In this document: positions 52,742 to 63,000 of the stretch, one piece after another
Numbering within the stretch: the first letter of the stretch is position 1
How the letters are laid out: the number at the start of each line of letters is the position of its first letter
NCBI GenBank assembly: GCA_044222225.1
Contig: JBGANR010000023.1
Location: 6,825-70,824 of the forward strand
DNA: 64,000 nt
Source: JBGANR01 sp044222225
GTDB taxonomy: Bacteria > Actinomycetota > Actinomycetes > Mycobacteriales > Mycobacteriaceae
Direction of reading: 5' to 3'
Notes under the pieces: model-generated
Database searches by the model: none
Seen by the model: only the letters and a program-made list of their open reading frames with translations
What the model was told of the DNA's origin: nothing
Made by a program: the position numbers and the translations under genes

Positions 52742-54004
52742 TTATCTCCGGGAGAGTCCGGTGATCTCCGCCTCGAGACGACCGACCAGATCGTCCAACG
52801 GGAATCCCCCGCGACCGGAGACCGCGACGATGACGACGCCCGCCAGCCCGGCCGCGTGCACGCCGACGTTCTCGCGATATTCCAGCGTCGGGATCCCGGC
52901 GACCGCGACGGCCCGCATCCCCGCGCATTCCAGACGCGATCCGCGGCTGTAGGAGCCGACCCGGAGGTTCCGCGTGAGACGGGCGGGCGGCGGTGCACTC
53001 CGGCGCAGCGGGGGCACGCCCGAGACGGCGAGACGCGTCAGGTCGCGGCCGAGGGATCCGCGCGCGTGCCGGACGTTGATCTCCAGCTCCGCCGCATGCG
53101 CGCGAGCGCGCTCGCCGGCGTCGTCGAGCTCCGATCGCAGCGAGATCGCGGGCACCCGCAACGAGTTGGCGGCGCGCGGGTCGTAGCGCGGGATCGCGAC
53201 GGGCACCCCGGCCACCCAGCCGCGCGGATCCCAGCCCTCGTCGTCGGCGACGGCCCGCATGGCCCCGGAGACCGCCAACAGCAGTCTGCTGGTGACGCGG
53301 CTCCCGAACGCCGCCCGCGGAACCGCGAACGTGACGATGTCGGGCACGTCGGAGCAGTCCTCGTTGAACGGCGTCGCCACCGGCTCCGGCATCCGGGGTT
53401 CGCGACGCGTCCGCCACCTCAGTTCGGCAGACCACACCGCCGACCGCGGCATCGCGAACACTCCGCTCAGCTTGTCGGTGAGGCCGACGTGCCGCGTCGG
53501 ATCGCCGTGCCCGGCCACCGCCGCACCGCCGCTCTCACCGCCGAGGAGCGTCCGCTGCAGGGCGACGGCGCCGAGCCCGTCCGCCGCCGCGTGCGAGATC
53601 TGGAGCACGACGACCGTTGCCGTTCCCGCCGCGCCGGGCACACCGGCGACCCCGGACGCGATCCAGGCGCGCCAGGTGCCGGTGGCGGTGTCGAACGGCG
53701 CATCGCCGATCCGCGACGCCTCGGCGAGGCACTCCGCCCAGGTCCGGGCCGCCGATGTCGTGATCTTCGCCGCGGGATCCTCCGGGTCCTCGACCCAGTG
53801 CGGATAGGCCAGCGGGCCGACGTCGAGCACCCGCTCCCGCAGCGCCGGCGCGGTGGCCGCGTTCTTCGCGAGAACCGCGGCCACCGCGTCCGGCCCGGGT
53901 GGCCGCGCCCCCTCCTCGAACGCCCAGACGGCGACGATGGTCTTCATCCGTCCCGCCCGCAGCGCCTCGTGGTACCAGGCGTCGATCGAGGCCAGCCGTG
54001 CCAT
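52742..54004 (-). CDS. WS/DGAT- or condensation-like acyltransferase
   Basis: The 420-residue protein resembles the wax-ester synthase/diacylglycerol acyltransferase branch of the condensation superfamily. It has the N-terminal RLASIDAWYHEAL (S-x2-D-x2-Y pattern), a region around HWVEDPEDPAAK, and the active-site box LQISHAAADGLGAVALQ (H-x3-D-G near residue 138; the first His of HHxxxDG is Ser). The C-terminal half carries NVGVHAAGLAGVVIV. It lies 65 bases downstream of the peptide synthetase that lacks a thioesterase, so it could acylate or release the peptide; triacylglycerol synthesis is the alternative. I chose ATG 54004, 7 bases after AAGGGG; ATG 54010 is too close to that site. Confidence 0.75.
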   Translation of the reverse strand: MARLASIDAWYHEALRAGRMKTIVAVWAFEEGARPPGPDAVAAVLAKNAATAPALRERVLDVGPLAYPHWVEDPEDPAAKITTSAARTWAECLAEASRIGDAPFDTATGTWRAWIASGVAGVPGAAGTATVVVLQISHAAADGLGAVALQRTLLGGESGGAAVAGHGDPTRHVGLTDKLSGVFAMPRSAVWSAELRWRTRREPRMPEPVATPFNEDCSDVPDIVTFAVPRAAFGSRVTSRLLLAVSGAMRAVADDEGWDPRGWVAGVPVAIPRYDPRAANSLRVPAISLRSELDDAGERARAHAAELEINVRHARGSLGRDLTRLAVSGVPPLRRSAPPPARLTRNLRVGSYSRGSRLECAGMRAVAVAGIPTLEYRENVGVHAAGLAGVVIVAVSGRGGFPLDDLVGRLEAEITGLSRR

Positions 54005-54069
54005 CGCCATTCCCCTTGTCCGGCGCCGGCCGTGCGGCGGAGCCCTACCCGGATCGAACCGCCCGGCTC

Positions 54070-57000
54070 CTACACACCACCCGTGAGGAAGCGCAGCGCG
54101 AGGATCCAGTGTTCGACGAGTTCACGGATGTCGTCGGCGTCGACGACGTCTGGAACGTACCCGATGAACGCCCGCACCACCGGACCCTCCGGAGACGACG
54201 CCCCGGCGGACTGGATGTCGATCTCGGCCTGTGCCGGCATCCGGTTGACCCGCGGCAGATCGTCGCGGGACGCCACCGGTCCGCCGGCCGACGCACGGCC
54301 ATCGTCGTCGGAGGCGACGAAGTCCGGCAGCCACGGCATGTCGGCCGACACGTCGAGGGACGCCTCGGCCGAGACGGAGCCGATGTAGTTGAACACCACC
54401 TGGGGCTCGGCGTATTCGCGCAGCACCGCACCGGCCTCGAGATCGAGGTGACGCAGCATGCCGTAGCCGATGCCGCCGTCCGGGTGACCCGCCCGCGCGT
54501 CGTGGGCGATCCGGATGACCCGCTCGGCCACGCGTGGATCCGCGAGCCGCACCAGATCGACCCCGGACAGATCGACCCGCGTGGGGAACATCGTGGTGAA
54601 CCAGCCGACCGTCCGCGAGAGATCGGCGCCCTCGAGCACCCGCTCCTCGCGACCGTGCCCCTCCAGGGTGAGCAGCGCCGCCGAATGGTCGACGCCGCGG
54701 TCGGCGCGCCATCCGGCCAATGCGACCGCCAGACCCGCGGTGAGCACGTCGCCGGCGGTGAACTCGCCCCGCGCGGCATATGTGACGGCAGCGGTGACGT
54801 CGGCCGAGATCGTCGCCTCGATCCGGGCGATCGTGTCCGCCCGATCCCGGACCGGATCGAGTCGGCGCCGACCCAACACCGGGTCGGCGCCGTCGAGGAC
54901 TCGACGCCAGTGATCCAGCTCGCCACGACGCGCCGGCGCCTGCGCCACCAGATGACGCGCCCACGCCCCCCACGGCGTGCCCACCGGATCGAGCACCGGC
55001 ACCTCACCGCTCGCGACGGCGGCACCCGCCACCACCAGATCGGCGATCAGGATGCGCCACGAGACCGAATCCACCACCAGGTGATGCGGCACCAACAGCA
55101 ACCGGCCGGCCACGTCGGAACCCGCGTCGAGCCACACCAGACGCAGCATCTGCCCCGCGGCCGGATCGAGCCGCGCGGCGGCGGCCGTCAGAGCCGCCCC
55201 GATCGCCGCTGTGTGGCCCGGCTCGCCGGGCCGCTCGCCAGCCACGACGTGCCGATGCTCCAGCAGCCCGTCGACGTCCACCGCGGCGCGCGGCAGCAAC
55301 GCCCGCGCGTCGGAGTCGAACGTCGCGCGCAGGATCGGATGCCGGTCCACGACCGCCGACACCGTCGCCACGATCTGCTCCCGGGTGATCCCCAGCGGCA
55401 GGACGACCGTGACCGGCATGACGAACCCGGACCAGTCGCCGCCCCGCTCGACCATCTTCGCGGCCACCGGCGACAACGGCGCCGGCTCGAGGTCCACCAC
55501 GTCGGCGGACCCGCCGTCGGCGGCCCTCACCCGCGCGGCGAGCGCACGGACCGTCGGCGCCTCCAGCACGTCACGTGCGGTGAATCCCAGCCCCTCGCGC
55601 CGGGCCCGGGACACGAGGCGCATCGCCATGATGCTGTCGCCGCCGATCTCGAAGAACGACTCCTCGGCACCGACGCGCGTCACACCGACCACCTCGGCCA
55701 CGATCCGCGCGAGGGCCTCCTCGGCCGGCGTCGCCGGGGCGCTGTAGACGCGCTCGGCCGCCATCGGCTCGGGCAGCGCACGGCGATCGATCTTCCCGGA
55801 CCGCCCGCGCGGGAAGGCGTCGAGCACCGTGATCGTCTCGGGAACCATGTAGCCCGGCAGCACCGCCGCCGTCGCCGCTCGCAGCGCGTCGGCGGACACC
55901 GTCTCGACGCCCGTCACATAGGCGTCGATCCGCGTGCCGTGCACGACGGCCGCGGCCGCCGTCACCGCGGGATGCCGCTCGAGCACGGCCTCGATCTCGC
56001 CGAGCTCGATCCGCAGGCCGCGCACCTTCACTTGGAAGTCGGCGCGTCCGATGTACTCGAACGTGCCGTCCGCGCCCGCCCGGACGAGGTCGCCCGTCCG
56101 GTACATGCGCGCACCCGGCGCAGGAGACGAGGCCTGCGTGCTCGACCCGTCGGCCGTGAACGGGCAGGCCACGAACCGCTCCGCGGTCAGATCGGGCCGG
56201 CCGACGTAGCCGCGGGCCAGCTGCGCGCCGAGGACGTACAGCTCGCCCACGGCACCGACCGGCACCGGACGCAGCCGTGCGTCGAGCACGATCGCGCCGG
56301 TCCCGGCGACCGGACCGCCCAGCGACACCGCGTCACCGGACCGCAGGATCGCGGCCGTCGAGTTGATCGTCGCCTCGGTCGGCCCGTACAGGTTGACCAC
56401 CGACGCGTCCGGGGACAACCGCCCCAGCCGCTCCACGAGCGGCGCGCCCAGCGCCTCGCCGCCGGCGAACCACCACCGCACAGACGCCACCTGGGTCGGC
56501 GACGCCTCCTCGGCGAGCAGACCGAGCACGGACGGCACGAACTGCGCCGCCGTCACCTGTTCACGCTCGATGAGATCGGCCAGGTAGCCGACGTCCCGGT
56601 GCCCGTCCGGAGCGGCGATCACCGTGCGCGCCCCGCACACCGCGCCCGTGACGAGTTCCCACACCGACGCGTCGAACGTCGCGGGCGTCTTGTAGACGAT
56701 GCTGTCAGCCGGCCCGAAGCCGAACTCGTCGACCAGCCAGCGCAGCTGGGACACCAACGCGCCCTGCGGCACACCGACGCCCTTCGGCCGCCCCGTCGAA
56801 CCGGACGTGTACAGCACGTAGGCCAACGAGTCCGGACGCGCCACCCCGCGCAGCTCGGTCGGCTGCAGCGGCGTGCCGACCGTCCCGGCGAACACGCCCG
56901 TACCGGAGCCGGAGCTTGCGGAATCGATCCATGAGCCGGGCTCGATGCATTCGACGTCCGTGAACGGCGTCAACCGCGCAACGGTCTCAGCGTCGCCGAT

Positions 57001-60000
57001 CACCAGTCGCGCACCGGACTCCGCGATGATCCCGGCCAGCCGCTCGGCCGGCGCCTCCACGTCGAGCGGCACCCACGCCGCCTGCGCGCGCAGGATCGCG
57101 TGCACCATGACGACCTGCTCGAGGCCGCGCGGCAAGGCGACCGCGACCCGGCTGTCGGCGCCGACGCCGAGCGCCAGCAGCGCCCGCGCCCGCGCGTTGG
57201 CCGACGCGTCCAGCTCGGCGAAGGTCACGTCCCGCCCGGATGATCCGGCGTCGTCGCGGTAGGCGACCAGCTCGTCGAACCGGTCGGCGGCAGCGGCGAG
57301 CAGTTCCGGCATCGTCTCCCCGACCAGCGGCGACGCCGTGACAGCCGGGGTATCGACCAGTCCCTGGCCGCTGGCGACGTCGAGATCTCCGACGCGCCGA
57401 CGGGCGGCGTCGGTGAAGGCCGTCAGGACCCGGCCGAGGCGGTCGATGAGCGTTCCGGCGCGCCGGTCGTCGATGACCGACGGCAGGTACTTCAGCGTGA
57501 TGTCGAGCTGCGGATCGGACTGAGCCAGCAGCGTCAGCGGGTAGTGCGAGGCGTCGTTGATGTCCGCGGACGTGACGGTCATGCCGTCGATGTCCGCCGA
57601 CGCCGAGAGCCGCTCCCGGTCCACCGGGTACGACTCGAACACCGTCAACGTGTCGAACAGCGTCGGCAGACCCGTGTCCCGCTGAATCGTCGACAGACCC
57701 ACGTGATGGGCGTCCAGCACGCTGGCCTGTTCCGCCTGCACCCGGTCGAGGAAGGAGAGCACCGGCTCGTCCTCGTCCACCGTCACCCGCACCGGAATCG
57801 TGTTGATGAACAACCCCAGCATCCGGGCCACACCATCGAGCTCCGGCGGACGACCCGACACCGTCGCCCCGAACACCACGTCATCGACACCCGACGACCG
57901 CGCCAACACCAGACCCCACGCGGCCTGAACCAGCGTGTTCAACGTGACCCCACGATCACGCGACAACTCCACCAACCGCTCGGCGACGCGCTCGGGCAGG
58001 TGCAACGGAGCCGCCACGGGGACGTCGCCGTCCGCGGCCGCACGACCGCCGGCCACGAGCGTCGGGCCTTCCAGCCCGGCCAGACGCTCCGACCAGGCGG
58101 CACGCGCCGCATCGGCGTCCCGCTTGGCGAGCCAGCGCAGGAACACCTCGAACGACCGGTCCTTCGGCAGCAGCGAATCATCGCCGGCCGTCGCGTACAG
58201 CACCAGCAACTGCTCCATGAGCAGCGGGACCGACCAGCCGTCGAGCAGGATGTGGTGGTTGGTCACCGACAGCCGGACCTCGCCGTCGGGCATCCGCACC
58301 AGGAGGAAACGGATCAGCGGCGGCGCACTCATGTCGAACCGCTCGGTGCGGTGCGCGCGCAGCAGCTTCGCCGCGGACGCCTCCGCCGCGGGGTCGGCCG
58401 TCAGGTCCACCTCGCGCCACGGCGCCGCGACACTCTCTGCGATCACCTGCAGCGGCGTCCCGTCCGCCGATTCGGTGAACCACGCCCGCAACACCGGATT
58501 CCGGTCGACGAGCGTCTGCGCCGCCGCCCGCATCCGAGCCGCGTCCACGGTCCCCGCCATGCCGAGCACGATCTGCGCCGTATAGATGTCCGACGTCTCG
58601 GCCACCGACGCGTGGAACAGCATGCCCGCCTGCAACGGCGACAACGACCAGACGTCGGCGGCCGGCGACAGCCCGTCGAGCGTCGCCTGATCCACCCGCA
58701 CCAACGGGACGTCCGACGGCGTCAGACCGCCCGCGCGACCGTCCGCCGCGATGTCCGCGAGCGCCGCCAGCCACGCGTCGGCGAGGGCGTGCGCCTGCGC
58801 CGCATCGACGGCGCCGGGAGCGAACGCGATGCTCGCCCGCAACCGCGAACCGTCCGCTGCGTCCTGGGTCACGGCGTTGATGCTCAGCACCGCGGGAACG
58901 ACCATGCCCTCGTCCATCGCACCGCCGAGCCGGCCACCGTCGTCGGCCGGCTGCCAGCCGTAGGCCGCACCGTCCGCCGACGCCGCGGCCGAACGGCCCA
59001 GGTAGTTGAACGACACCTGGGGCTCCGACGCGTCGACGAGCACGCCGTCCGGGTTCGGCCCGAAACGGAGCAGCCCGTAGCCGGCACCGTTGTCCGGCAC
59101 GACGGCGAGCGCCTCCTTGACCGTCTGCACCGCGGCGTTCGGCGAACCGGCACCGGACGTTCCGCGAGCTCCGGCACCGATCCGGACCGGGTACATCGTC
59201 GTGAACCAGCCCACCGTGCGGGTCACGTCGGCGCCCTGCGCCAGCGATTCCTCCCGGCCGTGGCCCTCGAGGGCCACCAGCAGCCCGGGATCGACGCCGC
59301 CCGATGCGGCCTCGCCCGATGCGTCGCGCACCCGGCGGACGGCGAGCGCCAGGCCCGCCAACAGCACCTCGGTCGGGCCGGTTCGATGCGCGTTGACGAC
59401 GTCCGTCAGCAACGCCTCGGTCACCTCGACCGGCAGTTCGACGTCGAACCGCTCGACCGTTCCCGCGGTGTCCACCGCGGGATCGACGCGGCGCGTTCCG
59501 AGCACCGGATCATCGGCCGACACGACGCCGCGCCAGTAGTCGAGCTCCGATGCACGCCCCGCGGCACCGTCGGCCACCGCATGCGCCCACGTCCGCCACG
59601 ACGTCCCGGTCGGCGCCAACTCGATCGCGCCCGTCCCGTCCGGACCGGCTGTCGACCACGCCGCCACCAGATCCGGCAGCAGAATGCGCCACGAGACACC
59701 ATCGACCACCAGGTGGTGGATGAGCACCAACAACCGGCCCTGCTTCGCATCGTCGACCGGGTCGAACCAGACGACCTGCACGTTGACACCCGCCGACGGA
59801 TCAAGCCGCGCCGCGGCGGCCGCCTGCTCGGCCTCGGCCAACGCGATGAACGCGTCGGTTCCGGGCTCGACGTCGAACCGCACCCGATGAACGACGTCCG
59901 CCGCGCGCACGGTTCCGGCCTCCGGAATCCGCAGCACGTCGCCGTCGAGAACGGCCCGCAGTGCGTCGTGGTGATCGAGCACCGCCTGCACCGCCGCCAC

Positions 60001-63000
60001 CAGGCGCTCGGCACCCGGATCCGCAGGCAACGTCACGAACGACCCCTGCGAGAACTCCCGGAACTCACCCCGCGTCTGCACCAGCCACCGCGCGATCGGC
60101 GTCAACGGCGCCTCACCCACCGCACCCAGTTCAGCAAGGACTTCACCGGCATCCGCCGTCGCCACCCGAGCCAACTCGGCCACCGTCCGATGCTCGAACA
60201 CATCCTTCGGCGAGAAATGCAGACCCTCGGCCCGCGCCCGCGAGACGAGCGTGATCGCGATGATCGAATCGCCGCCCAACTCGAAGAACGACTCGTCCAC
60301 ACCCAGCGACTCGACCCCGAGGACCTCGGCGAACATCGCCGCCAAACGCTTCTCCGTCGGCGTCGCCGGCGCCCGGCCGGCACCCCGGTCGCGGCCGAAC
60401 TCCGGGTCCGGCAACGCGCGCCGGTCGACCTTGCCGGCCGGCGTCAACGGCACGGTGTCGATGACCGTGATCGCCGCGGGAACCATGTACGACGGCAACT
60501 GCTCGCCGATGTGCATGCTCAACGCAGCAGGCTCGGGAACATCCGAACCACTGACGTACGACACGAGCACCGTCTGGCCCGTCACCGGATGCTTCACCCC
60601 GAGGGTGAGCGCGAAGTCGATGCCCGGCTGCGAGCTGAGCGCCGCGTCGATCTCACCGGTCTCGATGCGGAAACCACGCACCTTGATCTGGAAATCCGTC
60701 CGACCGATGAACTCCAGCTCGCCGCCGCGACGACGGACGAGATCACCCGTCCGGTACATCCGCGCACCCGCCACACCCAGCGGATTCGCGACGAACCGCT
60801 CCGAGGACAAGCCCGCCCGACCCAGATAGCCGTGGGCCAACGCCGGACCGGCGATGTACAGCTCACCCGCGACCCCGTCCGGCACCGGATGCAGCCGATC
60901 GTCGAGCACCATGATCTCGACACCGGTGATCGGGCCGCCGATCGTGATCGGCGAGTCCGCCACCATCGGGCTCGTCGAGGTCGACCAGATGGTCGCCTCG
61001 CTCGGCCCGTAGAGATTGAACATCCGCCGGACGCCGCCGCGCACCGGCTGGTCCGCCCAGCGGCGCACCAACTCGGGCGGGCAGACGTCGGCACCGACCG
61101 CGATCACTTCGAGGTCATCCAGCCCCGACGGATCGACCGCCATCAACGCCGCCGGCGTCACGAACGCGTGGGTTACCCGATGCTGCGCCAACGCCTGCGC
61201 CAGATCGTCGCCGCCGTACACCGTCGGCGGCACGATCACCTGCGTCGATCCGGCCGCCACCGCCATCGCGATCTCGAACACCGACGCGTCGAAGCTGGGC
61301 GAGGCGAAATGCAGCACCCGCGCATCGGCCCGCAGCGCAAACCGCTCACGCAGTTCCACCGCAAGGTTGGCGATCCCCCGGTTCGGCACCGCGACACCCT
61401 TGGGTCGGCCCGTCGAACCCGACGTGAAGATCACGTACGCGAGATCGTCGGCGCGCAGCGGGATCGGCGCCAGCGGCCCGTCCGGCTCCGGCAACTCCTC
61501 GAGCGCCAACCACTGCGGTCCCGAGGGCAGCGTGTCGACGAGATCGGCCGTCGTGACACCGACCGTGAGGCCGGCGTCCTCGATCATGTGGCCGATCCGC
61601 TCGGCCGGGTAGTTCGGATCGATCGGCACCACGGCCCGTCCGGACCGGACGATGCCCCAGAACGCGATCATCGACTCGACCGACCGGCCCATCGCCACAC
61701 CGACCGGACCGTCGCCACCGGCGAGGGCGGCCGCGACCCGATCCGCGGCGCGGGCCAACTCCGCGTAGGTCAGCGAGCGTTCCCCGCACACCACCGCGAC
61801 CCGATCCGGACCGGACGCCACGGCGTCGGCGAACACCGAAGCCAAGCTCGCGTCCTCGCCCACCGACGGCACACCCATCACCGAGACGGCGACCCGCTCC
61901 GCGGGATCGAGCAGGTCGATGTCGCCGACCACGGCCCGCGGGTTCTCGCCCGCGGCCGTCATGATCGTCGTCAGACGCTGCGCGAAGGATTCGATCGTGT
62001 CCCGGTCGAACAACGCGGTCGCGTAGGTGAACGTCGCGTCCAGACCGCCGTCGGCCGCCTTCGCGATCGACAACTGCAGATCGAACTTCGTCGTCCCGGT
62101 GTCGGCCGCGACGGGCGCGATCGACAGACCCGGCAACTCGATGCCGTCCACACCGGTCTCCGCGAAGTTGAGCACCACCTGGAACAGCGGCGAGTAACTC
62201 GTCTCGCGGGCCGGAGTCAACACCTCGACCAACCGCTCGAACGGCACGTCGGCGTGCCCGAAGGCCGCCACATCGGCCGCCCGCACCTGATCGAGCAACT
62301 CGTCGAACCGCATCCCCGGATCGACCTGCGCGCGCAACACCAGGGTGTTGACGAACATGCCGACCAGGTCATCGAGCCGCGCCTCGCCCCGGCCCGCGAC
62401 CGCGGTGCCGACCGCGACGTCGTCCGTGCGCGCCAACCGGGCGAGCAGCACCGACAACGCCGCGTGCACCACCATGAACAACGTCGCACCGCGCGCGGCG
62501 CCGACCTGCTCCACCCGCCGCAACACCTCGGGCGAGACGGTGAAGCGGTAGTCGGCGCCGACCGTCGACTGCACCGGCGGCCGCGGCCGATCGGTCGGCA
62601 GCTCGATCACATCCGGCAGGCCGGCGAGCGCCTGCTGCCAGAACGCCACCTGACGTCCCGCCGGCGAATCGGCATCGGCGTCATCACCGAGCACCGCGCG
62701 ATGCCACAGCGCGTAATCGGCGTACTGCACCGGCAGCGGCGTCCACCCCGGGGCCTCTCCCGACGCGCGTGCCACATAGGCGCCGACGAGATCACGCGCC
62801 AGCGGACCCACCGACGACGCGTCGCCCGCGATGTGATGCAGGACGACCACGAGAACGAACTCACCCGACGGGGTCGACTCCGCAAGCTCCGTCTCCGATG
62901 CGCGGGTCGACTCCGCAAGCTCCGTCTCCGATGCGCGGGTCGACTCCGCAAGCTCCGTCTCCGAGGCATCCGCGATGCGGACGAGGCTCGCGCGCACCGG

